Assembly (NCBI RefSeq): GCF_000379085.1
Contig: NZ_KB905378.1
Span: 1,696,327 to 1,760,326 of the forward strand
Reading direction: 5' to 3'
Origin: Halomicrobium katesii DSM 19301
GTDB taxonomy: Archaea > Halobacteriota > Halobacteria > Halobacteriales > Haloarculaceae
Length of the DNA stretch: 64,000 bases
Shown here in pieces: positions 1-7,737 of the stretch. The translations under genes and the position numbers were made by a program. The notes under the pieces were generated by a model, which saw only the letters and a program-made list of their open reading frames with translations, searched no databases and was not told the origin of the DNA. The first letter of the stretch is position 1. Every line of letters begins with the position of its first letter.

Positions 1-313
1 CCGCGAGAAACGGCGTCACCTGGATGTCGAGCGCCGGCACGGTGCCAAGCTGTGGGATCGGGAGCCCGAAGTACAGCACCACGACGAGCACGACGATCGG
101 CGTGCCACGGAAGACGACGCCGACGGTGCCGACCACCGACCGGAGCGAGTCCGGCCCGTACACCTCGATCGCCCCCATCGGGAACCCGGCCAGGAACCCC
201 AGCGAGAGACTGGTGATCGTCAGCAACACCGTGACGATCGTCCCCAGCAGCAGGAAGTCCGCGTTGCTGGCGACGAAGAGCCAGTCGCTGCTTTGCAACA
301 CGATCCCCGCCAT
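1..313 (-). CDS. amino acid ABC transporter permease, N-terminal part (cut by window edge)
   Basis: Reading leftward from the ATG at 313-311, the frame stays open to the window edge, giving about 104 residues. It contains a hydrophobic segment near residues 18-42 and a conserved VFRGTPIVVLVVLYFGLP stretch, which matches the start of the HisM/GlnP-type permease domain of polar amino acid transporters. Such permeases form the membrane channel through which the substrate passes. It starts 5 bp after the stop of the solute-binding protein gene, so the two are almost certainly one transcript; the ATPase gene presumably lies further left. The missing C-terminus prevents any statement on the EAA loop. 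Confidence 0.85.
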   Translation of the reverse strand, partial: MAGIVLQSSDWLFVASNADFLLLGTIVTVLLTITSLSLGFLAGFPMGAIEVYGPDSLRSVVGTVGVVFRGTPIVVLVVVLYFGLPIPQLGTVPALDIQVTPFLA

Positions 314-318
314 CTATC

Positions 319-1095
319 TCACTCGAACCACTCGCCGACGAGCTCGTCGTAGGTCCCGTCGTCGCGCAGTTCCGCGAGCGCGTCGTTCAGATCGCTCAGG
401 CGCTCGTCGTCGGGACGCATCCCCATGCCGAACTGCTCGCCGGTGTCGATGACGAACGCGATCGCGACCGCACGGTCGCCCGCGAAGCTCCCGGCCACGG
501 GCTCGTCGACGATCACGGCGTCGACGTTGCCGTTTTCGAGGTCCTGGGCTGCCAGCGTGTAGTTGTCGTAGCGCCGGAGGTCGTCTTCGGCGACGAGTCC
601 GTCCTCGACGAGCGCCTCGGCCTCGCCCTCGCCCGTGGTGCCGCCCTGGGCACCGACGCGGACGCCTTCGAGATCCTCGACCGACTCCGGCTGGAACTCG
701 CCGCCTTCCCGGACGAGGACGGCCTGGCTGGACTCCCAGTAGGGGTCGGTGAAGTCGATCTGCTCCTGGCGGTCCGGGCCGATCGTCATGCCGGCGGCGA
801 TCAGATCGATGTCGCCGTCCAGCACCGACGGGATTAGCGACTCGAAGGCGATATCCTGCCACTCGCCGACCTCGTAGCCGGCCCGGTCGATGACCGTCTC
901 GGCCAGCTCGATGTCGAAGCCGACCAGTTCGCCGTCCTCGGTGTACTCGAACGGCGGGAACCCGGAGTTCGTCCCGGGAACGATCGTCTCCGTGTTCTCT
1001 TCGCTACTCGAACAGCCGGCGATCGCCGTCGTGGCTCCGAGAGCCCCGACGGTCTTCATGTACGCCCGCCGATCCATACTGTACGTACGAGCCAT
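319..1095 (-). CDS. polar amino acid ABC transporter substrate-binding lipoprotein
   Basis: Extracellular solute-binding protein (SBP family 3) that captures an amino acid and delivers it to the adjacent permease. The N-terminus has a twin-arginine motif (MDRRAYMKTVG) and a lipobox ending AIAGC, so it is probably exported folded by Tat and anchored by lipid, as is usual in haloarchaea. The mature part begins with TNSGFPPFEYTEDGELVGFD, the typical family-3 opening, and contains the DLEGVRVGAQGGTTGE lobe motif. The frame extends upstream to 1176, but I prefer the ATG at 1095 (or 1077) because the signal peptide then lies at the start. About 258 residues, normal for the family. Confidence 0.88.
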   Translation of the reverse strand: MARTYSMDRRAYMKTVGALGATTAIAGCSSSEENTETIVPGTNSGFPPFEYTEDGELVGFDIELAETVIDRAGYEVGEWQDIAFESLIPSVLDGDIDLIAAGMTIGPDRQEQIDFTDPYWESSQAVLVREGGEFQPESVEDLEGVRVGAQGGTTGEGEAEALVEDGLVAEDDLRRYDNYTLAAQDLENGNVDAVIVDEPVAGSFAGDRAVAIAFVIDTGEQFGMGMRPDDERLSDLNDALAELRDDGTYDELVGEWFE

Positions 1096-1158
1096 ATCGA
1101 GTGATCGGTAGAGCCACTGTTGAACGTTTCGGGCCTGTTCTGGATGGTCTATCATGCC

Positions 1159-1239
1159 GACGGCGGTGATCGGCATTTTTCGAGGACGGGCGAGGGGGTA
1201 ATCACTCGCAGCTCTGCTTCGTATCTGAACACCGCCGTC
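1159..1239. repeat. imperfect inverted repeat, possible remnant of a MITE-like element
   Basis: The 10-bp ends GACGGCGGTG (1159-1168) and CACCGCCGTC (1230-1239) are exact reverse complements. The right end, TATCTGAACACCGCCG, is repeated at 2922-2937 at the edge of another palindromic repeat. This suggests a shortened copy of the same family. It lies between the divergent solute-binding protein and the zinc-finger gene, just upstream of the latter's TATA-like ATTTATG (about 1254-1260). Confidence 0.4.
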
Positions 1240-1284
1240 TCTGTGGCGGGACCATTTATGTTCGCGCGTACCACACGGGTGAGC

Positions 1285-2124
1285 ATGGAACAGCTATCCT
1301 CGTGTTACTTCTGTGGAGCCGCCCTCGACGCCCAGATCGAGCCCTACCAGGTCGTGCCGGCGTCGCTGGAGCCGACCGACGACCAGCAGCGAGCCGTCTC
1401 GCTGTGTCCGAGCTGTCGCCAGAAGCTCGCACACGTCGTCGAGACCGTCGTCGAAGCCAGCGACGACGGGGACGCCACCGCGGCCATGGACGACGTGTCG
1501 GATCTCGACCCCGAGGGAACGCTCCTCGACGACGAGCCAGGCACCGCGACCAAGGGAGAGGACTCCGTGGCCGACAGCCAGTCGACGGACGCGAGCAACG
1601 ACACGAAACCGGAACCGGAACCCGCACACGAGGGGCGATCCGACGACGGTAGTGAGCCGTCCCAGTCCGACGCCGACGGACAGGCCAAGCGCACGGGATC
1701 CCGTCACTCTCACAACGGGACGGCCGACGAGCAGGCTGTCGATCGCCGCCGCGACGGCGAGACGCGAACGGACCGTGCCCCGGACGAACGTCGGGCCGAG
1801 AGCAGCGAGCGACGCGACGGTGCCGGTCCGCAACGAGACGGCCGGGGCGCAAGCGACGACGCCGAGGCCGACCGGACACAGCAGACTCACAGTGCCGGCG
1901 ACACGGGCGAGGACGACGACGGACCGTCGCTGACGGCACTGGAGTACAACAAGGTGATGCGACTCCTCCAGAACCGAGAGTTCCCGGTCGAACGCGCCGA
2001 GATCCACGACATCGCGACGAGCGCCTACGAGATCAGCGACCGGGAGTTCGACGCGATCATCGACGCCGCGATCAAGCGCGGGCTCATCGACGAGGAGGAC
2101 GGCACGCTCGTGAGCGGCGACTGA
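1285..2124 (+). CDS. haloarchaeal zinc-finger protein with acidic linker and C-terminal helical domain
   Basis: A 279-residue protein of unknown function. The N-terminal 50 residues hold two CxxC pairs (CYFC and CPSC), probably one zinc-binding treble clef or ribbon of the kind seen in HNH-like and nucleic-acid-associated proteins. A long low-complexity acidic and polar linker (about residues 60-215) follows, then a compact C-terminal domain (LTALEYNKVMRLL onward) that looks like a winged helix. The start at 1285 is chosen because a TATA-like ATTTATG lies about 28 bp upstream, which fits a leaderless transcript; the longer upstream frame crosses an inverted repeat. A regulatory role is plausible but not shown. 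Confidence 0.75.
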   Translation: MEQLSSCYFCGAALDAQIEPYQVVPASLEPTDDQQRAVSLCPSCRQKLAHVVETVVEASDDGDATAAMDDVSDLDPEGTLLDDEPGTATKGEDSVADSQSTDASNDTKPEPEPAHEGRSDDGSEPSQSDADGQAKRTGSRHSHNGTADEQAVDRRRDGETRTDRAPDERRAESSERRDGAGPQRDGRGASDDAEADRTQQTHSAGDTGEDDDGPSLTALEYNKVMRLLQNREFPVERAEIHDIATSAYEISDREFDAIIDAAIKRGLIDEEDGTLVSGD

Positions 2125-2130
2125 TCGCGA

Positions 2131-2679
2131 TCACTCGACTCGCTGCGTGTAGGTCACCTGTTTCTCGGTGAAGCCGTTGTCCTCGTAGACGCTGCGCGCC
2201 CCCTCGTTGGCCCACTCATACGGAAAGTTGTAGGTCTTTACCAGATCGACCGCACGACGGCGTGCGGTCGACTGGGTAAACGCCTACAACCGTCCGTATC
2301 ACAGGAGACTTCCAGGTAGTCGACGCCGCGTTCGCGCGCGCCGCTCGACGCACTCGATGGCCGCAGTGCCGTGGCCCCGATCTCTGTGGCCCTGCTCGAC
2401 GAACAGATCGACGATCTGGAGATACCTGTCCAGTGCCCGCGAGGAGTGCTCGCCTTCGCGTACGAGCACCGAGCCGACCGTCCGGCCGTCGACTTCCAGC
2501 AGGAAGGCCGTGGTGTCGTCACCGTTGACGTGGTGCTGTGCGATGCCCTCGACGACGTCCGCCGGATCGTCGTGAGCCAGTTCGTTCAGCTCCGAGTACG
2601 GCTCCATCTCGCTGGCCAGCTGGAACCAGTACTCGGCGAGCAGTTCGGCGTCGTCTCGGGTCGCCTCGACGAGATCCAT
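2131..2679 (-). pseudogene. GNAT family N-acetyltransferase, broken by a frameshift and an 80-bp element
   Basis: The first part (2679 down to about 2340) encodes a normal GNAT start: MDLVEATRDDAELLAEYW, then TVGSVLVREGEHSS and the acetyl-CoA loop VEQGHRDRGHGTAAIEC. The frame then slips: the expected ARERGVDYLEVSC continues in another frame, and the change falls in a GC-dinucleotide run near 2335-2350. At 2219-2298 an 80-bp inverted-repeat element is inserted. Removing it with one TCA copy restores EVSCEWANEGARSVYEDNGF and a natural end at 2131. Two independent lesions indicate a dead gene. The substrate of the ancestral enzyme is unknown. Confidence 0.85.
2219..2298. mobile_element. MITE-like element, family A (80 bp, TCA target duplication)
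   Basis: Starts TACGG and ends CCGTA; the whole element is an imperfect palindrome with a nearly perfect centre (GACCGCACG..CGTGCGGTC). TCA flanks it on both sides (2216-2218 and 2299-2301), a 3-bp target duplication. Its reverse complement matches the copy at 9677-9756 at 77 of 80 positions. It encodes no protein, so a transposase must act in trans. A 3-bp TNA duplication is reminiscent of the IS1031 group of IS5, which is an inference only. It interrupts the GNAT gene. Confidence 0.85.
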
Positions 2680-2744
2680 ACACCGGTCACAGAGCCGCCG
2701 TGGATAGCTGTTCTGGTGGTCTGGGAACTGATCGCACGCCTACC

Positions 2745-2940
2745 GACGGTAGTGTTCAGAGAAGCGACCGCGCTGGCTGAGTTGCAGACACCGAAAGCCC
2801 TCGGCCCGCTGGCCCGATCTGTGGCGGCACTATTCGACCGGAGAGAGAGAGAATATCCGCCACAGATCGGGCTACCGAGCGACGCGAGGGCTTTCGTTGA
2901 CTGAATGACCCTACTCACTCTTATCTGAACACCGCCGGTC
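2745..2940. repeat. long imperfect palindrome, family B (copy 1)
   Basis: The core 2793-2895 runs from GAAAGCCCTCGG to CGAGGGCTTTC, with inner arms CGATCTGTGGCGG and CCGCCACAGATCG. Outer arms containing GTGTTCAGA (from 2745) and TCTGAACAC (to 2940) extend the symmetry. A second, inverted copy of the core is at 57807-57901. It fills the gap between the GNAT pseudogene and the agmatinase gene. It could be a MITE or a structured RNA; no open frame is convincing. Confidence 0.6.
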
Positions 2941-2947
2941 CTGACGA

Positions 2948-3748
2948 TCAGCTGTCCGCGTGTGCGAACACGAACGAGCGCAGCAGCTTCCCGGCGAGCA
3001 CCGCAGCCTGCCCGTCGTCGCGGTCGTTGACCTCCACCATGTCGAAGCCGACGGCGTGGGGCGCGACCGCCCGAACCACGTCGCGTAGCACACGTGGGGT
3101 CAGCCCGAACGGCTCTCTGGTACCGGTGCCGGGTGCGAAGCCCGGATCGGCGGCGTCGATGTCGAGCGAGCAGTACACCCGCTCGTCCTCGAAGTCGGGC
3201 TCCCAGTCCGCGACCGCGTCGGGCTCGACGACGGTCACGTCGGCCTCGCTCGCACGCTCCCACTCGCTTCGACAGCCGCTGCGGGCACCCAGAACGATCG
3301 CCCGGTCGGCGACGGCCAGCGCGTGGCGCGTGACGGTCGCGTGGCTCAGGGGGTTGCCGGCGTACTCTTCGCGGAGGTCGAGGTGAGCGTCGAGACAGCA
3401 AAACACGTCCGGATCGAGGGCCCGAACCCCGGCGACGGAGACGGTGTGTTCCCCGCCGACCAGGAGGGGGATCGCTCCGTCGTCGGCGTAGTCCCGGACT
3501 GTGCCGCGGAGAAAGGCCAGATAGTCGGCCACGTCGTCGGTCGGACCGATGTCGCCGTGGTCGGCGACCGCGAGGTCGGTGAACCGCTGGTCGGTCCGCC
3601 GATCGTAGTCCTCGAACGACTCGGCGTAGTGGCGGACGCGGCGCGGCCCGAAGCGCGTCCCGGGCTCGAACGTCGTCGAGGCGTCGAGTGGCGCACCGAC
3701 GACGACGTAGTCGGCCGCGTCGGGGTCTGTGGCCGCGCCAGGAAACAT
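2948..3748 (-). CDS. speB: agmatinase (ureohydrolase family)
   Basis: Cytosolic Mn-dependent enzyme that splits agmatine into putrescine and urea; arginase-like substrates are possible. The metal ligands of the ureohydrolase fold are visible: His101 (GGEHT), Asp120, His122 and Asp124 (DAHLD), and Asp196 and Asp198 (SLDID). Length of 266 residues is slightly short for the family but complete. It starts one base after the stop of the aIF5A gene and is surely cotranscribed. The pairing fits: aIF5A needs a deoxyhypusine made from a polyamine, and agmatinase sits in the agmatine pathway. Confidence 0.93.
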   Translation of the reverse strand: MFPGAATDPDAADYVVVGAPLDASTTFEPGTRFGPRRVRHYAESFEDYDRRTDQRFTDLAVADHGDIGPTDDVADYLAFLRGTVRDYADDGAIPLLVGGEHTVSVAGVRALDPDVFCCLDAHLDLREEYAGNPLSHATVTRHALAVADRAIVLGARSGCRSEWERASEADVTVVEPDAVADWEPDFEDERVYCSLDIDAADPGFAPGTGTREPFGLTPRVLRDVVRAVAPHAVGFDMVEVNDRDDGQAAVLAGKLLRSFVFAHADS

Positions 3749-3749
3749 C

Positions 3750-4124
3750 TTAGACGATCTTGCGCTGTTCCTCGTACTCCAGGTACTCGATCTCGTCGTC
3801 GGGGTTGAGATCCTCGTCCTCGGGGATGCGCATCGTGAACGTGTCGTAGGTCTCTAAGTCCATCACCTGTGCGTCGTCGCCCGTGACGGAGACGACCTGG
3901 CCCTGCTTTCGCTGGATGATCGGCACCCAGATCTTCGCGTCGACGGGCTGGGAGAGCGAGCGCTTCTTGCCGTCGAAGACGCCTTTCCCGTCGACACGGG
4001 CCTTGGCACTGCCGTGCTTGCCCGGCTTGGCCGTGCTGTAGGCGGTGATCTTGCAGGGCGTCTCTTCCATCATCACGTAGCTGCCCTCGTCGAGTTCGCG
4101 AACTTCGGTCTGTTGTCGTGGCAT
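3750..4124 (-). CDS. eif5A: translation initiation/elongation factor aIF5A
   Basis: Archaeal homologue of eIF5A/EF-P, which relieves ribosome stalling. The hypusination loop is clear: [14 protein letters not shown] with the target lysine at residue 36. An SH3-like N-terminal domain and an OB-fold C-terminal domain fit the 124-residue length. A TATA box (TTTATA on the minus strand, about 4150-4155) lies 28 bp upstream of the ATG, which implies a leaderless transcript. It leads the operon with agmatinase. Confidence 0.97.
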   Translation of the reverse strand: MPRQQTEVRELDEGSYVMMEETPCKITAYSTAKPGKHGSAKARVDGKGVFDGKKRSLSQPVDAKIWVPIIQRKQGQVVSVTGDDAQVMDLETYDTFTMRIPEDEDLNPDDEIEYLEYEEQRKIV

Positions 4125-4148
4125 ACGCCCGGATTATCCATGTGCGAG

Positions 4149-4160
4149 TATAAACGGTTT
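4149..4160 (-). promoter_or_regulatory. archaeal promoter (TATA box) of the aIF5A-agmatinase operon
   Basis: Minus strand reads AAACCGTTTATA; the TTTATA centre is about 28 bp from the ATG at 4124, the spacing expected when transcription starts at or next to the start codon. Confidence 0.6.
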
Positions 4161-4216
4161 GGAATGGCGGCGGAGAAATCGCTGTCGACGGGGATCAGAA
4201 CGGACACACCGAGGAC

Positions 4217-4435
4217 TCACGCCTCGGCTGGCTCCGGTTCGAGTGTCGTCTCGACGACACGATACGCCGCGTAAACCCCCAGACGATCAGTCCGAGGAGG
4301 ATGCTGTACGACCGCACTTCCAGCGGGACGAGCGCCTCGTGGACGATCTGGCTCCCCGTCGATGGGGTGTCCGCTTCCGAAGAGCATCTCCAGCAGGCCG
4401 ATGGCGACGACGCCGAACGTCACCGCTCGTCCCAA
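4217..4435 (-). pseudogene. small two-helix membrane protein with two compensating frameshifts
   Basis: Two hydrophobic segments sit in different frames. The first frame gives GRAVTFGVVAIGLLEML; the +1 frame then gives QIVHEALVPLEVRSYSILLG and LIVWGF, and the first frame resumes with YAAYRVVETTLEPEPAEA and a stop at 4217. The switches coincide with G runs (minus strand) at 4354-4357 and 4276-4280. Deleting one G from the first and adding one to the second gives one continuous protein of about 70 residues. No clear ATG is visible, so the start may be TTG or GTG, or lost. This is either a decayed gene or homopolymer sequencing error. Function unknown. Confidence 0.45.
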
Positions 4436-4525
4436 CAGCCGCGCGTGTCTATCTGTTCCGGCAAGAGTGTCACTCCAGTGTCCTTCTCAAAACAGCGGGG
4501 CATAAACACACGGGCGAAACGCCGT

Positions 4526-6226
4526 TCACTCCTCGTCAGGGCCGTAGCTCGACGCGTAGCCGGCGTCGTCGGCCGACTCCCGCTGGCGCATGCTCTGTCG
4601 GGTGAACTGGGGTGTCGCACGCAGTCCTTTCGACCGGCGAAAGGAGAGGTACGTGACGCCAGCGACCGCCAGCGTCCCGACACCCGCGACAGCCGTCGCT
4701 TCGTCGGTCGAGGCGGTGTACAGCAACGCCGTCGAGAGGGTTCCACTGGCGAGGATCATTCCGAGAATCAGCCGGCGGGTCATCCGTTCGAGGACGCCGT
4801 CAGAGTCCTCGATGTCGGCCCGGACGTGCAGGTCCTCGCGTTCGATCCGGTCGAGCGCGGACTCCAGTTTCGGCGGCACCCGGACCATCGACTCGGCGGC
4901 GTCCCGAACCTCGTCGGCCCGGTCCTGGGCGTACTGCTTCGCGCCGGCAGCGATGTGGCCTTCCTCCCGGAGGTACTCCGTCGCGACCGTGATGAAGTCG
5001 AAGTCCGGGTCCAGCGTCACGCACACTCCCTCGACGACCGTGGCGACGCGCAACACGAGTGCGAGGTTCGCCGGGAGCCGGAGCGGGAACTCGTAGATGG
5101 TGTCTTCGACCTGCTGGATGATCTGCTGGACGCGGTACTGTTCGAGGTCCTCGCCGCGGGCGTCGGCGATGGCCAGCTCCATCACCTCGCCCATCACTTG
5201 CCGGTCGGCCTCGGGGCTCAGCGTCCCCATCTCGATCAGTGCGTCGAGGATGGCGTCGATGTCCTGGCTCGCGACGGCCGCGTAGAAGTCGACGATCCGG
5301 TCCTGCACGAAGGGGTCGACCCGCCCGGACATCCCGAAGTCGTAGAACACGAGCGTCCCGTCGGACTGCACTGCGAGGTTCCCCGGATGTGGGTCGGCGT
5401 GGAAGACGCCGTCGTCGATGATCATCTGGAGGTAGCTGCGCTGGAGCGTCTCGGCGAGTCGGGTCCGGTCGACCGACAGCTCGTCGAGTTCCTCCACGTC
5501 GTTGATCTTCGTTCCGGGGAGGTACTCCATGGTCAACACCCGGTTCGTCGAGTGGGTCTCGACGACGCCGGGGATGCGGATGCGGTCGTTGTCGGCGAAG
5601 TTACCGCGGATCTCGGTGAGCATCTCCGCTTCCCGACCGTAATCCATCTCCTCGCGGATCGTCTTCGAGAACTCGTCGGCCAGCGTCTCCAGGGAGAACG
5701 AGCGCGTCTCGCCGACGAAGTACATCAGGATCGGGAGCGACCAGCGGATCGCCCGCAGGTCGGCCTCGACGAGGTCCTCGATGCCGGGGCGTCGGATCTT
5801 CACCGCCACGGCATCGCCGTCGACCTCGGCGCGGTACACCTGGCCGAGACTGGCCCCGCTGATGGCCTCGTCCTCGAAGTCGTCGAACGCCTCGTCGACG
5901 GGACCGAGCTCGTCTTCGAGGACGGTCCGGGCCTCGTCCCAGGGCGCTGGCGGCACCCGATCTTGCAGCTGGGCGAACTCGTCGATGTATTCGGGCGGGA
6001 GGACGTCAGGCCGCGTCGACAGCAGCTGTCCCAGCTTGATGAACGTCGGTCCCAGCGTCAGCAGCGAGTCCAGCAGCCGGCCGGCGCGGCGACGGCGCTG
6101 TTCGGGATTGACGTCTCTGGAGCGCCCGAACAGGAGAAATCGGTTCCGGTCCCGTGCGTAGGACAGCCCCAGCGGGAGGAAGTGGCGAACGACGACGACG
6201 AACCGCCAGTAGGCGCGGAGATTCAC
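4526..6226 (-). CDS. ABC1/UbiB (ADCK) family atypical kinase, membrane-anchored
   Basis: 566 residues. The family signature FIKLGQLLSTRPD (the KxGQ motif) is followed by GASLGQVYRAEV, the ATP-binding lysine in AVKIRRPG, the catalytic HADPHPGNL and the metal-binding YDFGMSG. Two hydrophobic helices near the C-terminus probably anchor it in the membrane. In bacteria and mitochondria these ATPases support ubiquinone synthesis; in haloarchaea a role in menaquinone or isoprenoid lipid metabolism is likely but unproven. It starts 18 bp after the Hsp20 stop on the same strand, so cotranscription is likely. Confidence 0.9.
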   Translation of the reverse strand: MNLRAYWRFVVVVRHFLPLGLSYARDRNRFLLFGRSRDVNPEQRRRRAGRLLDSLLTLGPTFIKLGQLLSTRPDVLPPEYIDEFAQLQDRVPPAPWDEARTVLEDELGPVDEAFDDFEDEAISGASLGQVYRAEVDGDAVAVKIRRPGIEDLVEADLRAIRWSLPILMYFVGETRSFSLETLADEFSKTIREEMDYGREAEMLTEIRGNFADNDRIRIPGVVETHSTNRVLTMEYLPGTKINDVEELDELSVDRTRLAETLQRSYLQMIIDDGVFHADPHPGNLAVQSDGTLVFYDFGMSGRVDPFVQDRIVDFYAAVASQDIDAILDALIEMGTLSPEADRQVMGEVMELAIADARGEDLEQYRVQQIIQQVEDTIYEFPLRLPANLALVLRVATVVEGVCVTLDPDFDFITVATEYLREEGHIAAGAKQYAQDRADEVRDAAESMVRVPPKLESALDRIEREDLHVRADIEDSDGVLERMTRRLILGMILASGTLSTALLYTASTDEATAVAGVGTLAVAGVTYLSFRRSKGLRATPQFTRQSMRQRESADDAGYASSYGPDEE

Positions 6227-6244
6227 CGATGAGCCACCCCGTGA

Positions 6245-6601
6245 TCAGGCGTCCTCGACGGGGATCGTCGTCTCGGTTCCGACACCCGCTTTCGGCAGTC
6301 TGAGTTCGAAGACGCCGCGGTCGATCGTCCCCTCGGCACCCGCCCCCGTCGCGTCCGGGGGAAGCGGGAGCTCCGCGTCGAGAAACAGCGAGCGGTCTTC
6401 TTCGACGTACCGGAAGTCGGAGCCCACGTCTTTCCCGCGCTGGGCCTCGATCACGATCGTCCCTCCGTCGACGCTGACGTCGATCGTGTCGGCAGTGACG
6501 CCTGGAAGGTCGACGACCAGCAGGTAGGCGTCGTCCGATTCGAGCACGTCGGCGAACACCGAGGCGGGGAGATCCCCCAGGGCGTCACGGAGCGCTGACA
6601 T
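6245..6601 (-). CDS. small heat-shock protein, Hsp20 family
   Basis: 118 residues with an alpha-crystallin domain (about 24-105). The hallmark GVFELRLPK near residues 96-104 corresponds to the GVLxVxxPK motif, and DLPGVTADTIDVSV opens the domain. It is an ATP-independent chaperone that holds unfolding proteins. The N-terminal arm is short. It is the first gene upstream of the ABC1 kinase and diverges from the MoeA-like gene. Confidence 0.9.
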   Translation of the reverse strand: MSALRDALGDLPASVFADVLESDDAYLLVVDLPGVTADTIDVSVDGGTIVIEAQRGKDVGSDFRYVEEDRSLFLDAELPLPPDATGAGAEGTIDRGVFELRLPKAGVGTETTIPVEDA

Positions 6602-6738
6602 ACACGGTGCTTGGGAATGGTGGGCGAAAAAGGCCGCGGTCGCGGCCAGAAACGGTGCCGGGACGGCTTCTCGCCGGCCGCCGCCGCTGGCGGGACGGAC
6701 ACGGCCGGACTTTTGTTCACGGCGTCGAACAGAGAGAC

Positions 6739-7662
6739 ATGAGCGATTCCACAGGCGATCTGACGGCGATCGCCGACGCCCGCGACACGCTCGCGACGCT
6801 GGTCGAGCCCATCGAACGCACCGACACCGTCCCGCTGTCGGTTGCGGAAGGACGTGTGCTCGCCGAGGAGCTGGTGGCCCGCGAGAGCAGCCCGGCCGAC
6901 TGGATCGCGGTCGACGACCGGCTCTTTGCTCCGGGCCACCGCCTGCGCTCGACGGATCTCGGGCTCCTGAAAGTGGCCGGCGTCGACGACGTACTCGCCG
7001 TCCAGCGCCCGACGGTCGGTATCGTTCCGACCGGCGACGAGCTCGTCCAGCGCGAGGCCGGCGCGGGCGAGCGCGTCGAGACGACGGCGTTCACGCTCTC
7101 TCAACACGTCGACCGCTGGGGCGGGAAGGTGACCTACCGCGACACCGTCGGCGAGGATCGCCACGCGCTCCGGACGGCGATCCAGCGGGATCTGACCCGC
7201 GACGCGCTGGTCGTGACCGGCGTGACGGCGGGCGATCCCGTCCGCGAAGTCGTCGCGGACCTCGGATCGATCCACGTCGACGGCGTCGCCAGCGATCCGG
7301 GCCAGACGGTCGCCGTCGCCAGCGTCGAGGAGCGGCCGATCCTGCTCGTACCGGAGTCACCGGTCGACTGTCTCGTCGCCGCCGTCCAGTTGCTCCGTCC
7401 GCTCGTCGCCGAACTCTCGGGCGCACCGCTGCCCGCTCGCGCACACCACCACGCCGCGCTGTCGGAGTCAGTCGAGAGCGCGCCCGGCGTCAGGACCCTC
7501 GTTCCGGTCGAGTTGGCCGATCACGTGGCGACTCCGCTGGGGGACGGCCAGCCCACGCTTCGAGACGTGATCCGGGCCGACGGCTGGGTCACGGTCGAAG
7601 CGGGCGACGACGGACTGGCCGCCGAGGCGTCGGTCGGCGTGATCGACTGGGAACACGCCTAA
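6739..7662 (+). CDS. reduced MoeA-like molybdopterin-binding domain protein
   Basis: 307 residues against about 400 for MoeA. The N-terminal DARDTLATLVEP.ERTDTVPLSVAEGRVLAEEL matches domain I of MoeA and the central GIVPTGDELVQ matches the MoCF_biosynth domain. However, the family's PPFDxSAMDGYA segment and domain II are missing: residue 51 passes straight into SPADWIAVDDRLFAPGHRLRS. The GGVSVG loop is replaced by TGVTAGD and GLPGNP by VPESPVD. Molybdate insertion activity is therefore doubtful, and a regulatory or binding role is possible. The start at 6739 is preferred because a weak TATA-like TTTTGTTC lies 26 bp upstream. Confidence 0.8.
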   Translation: MSDSTGDLTAIADARDTLATLVEPIERTDTVPLSVAEGRVLAEELVARESSPADWIAVDDRLFAPGHRLRSTDLGLLKVAGVDDVLAVQRPTVGIVPTGDELVQREAGAGERVETTAFTLSQHVDRWGGKVTYRDTVGEDRHALRTAIQRDLTRDALVVTGVTAGDPVREVVADLGSIHVDGVASDPGQTVAVASVEERPILLVPESPVDCLVAAVQLLRPLVAELSGAPLPARAHHHAALSESVESAPGVRTLVPVELADHVATPLGDGQPTLRDVIRADGWVTVEAGDDGLAAEASVGVIDWEHA

Positions 7663-7737
7663 CGGGAGCTCTCGTCGCCGTTTGCCGGCCGGACGCCGCG
7701 GTCGCTCCAGTACGTATCGAACGGAGTTCGGACGGGC

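Noticed and set aside
4301-6232. Long plus-strand open frame opposite the ABC1 kinase gene
   Set aside because: It mirrors the codon bias of the real minus-strand gene; the kinase on the other strand has complete motifs. Many long shadow frames like this occur in GC-rich haloarchaeal DNA.
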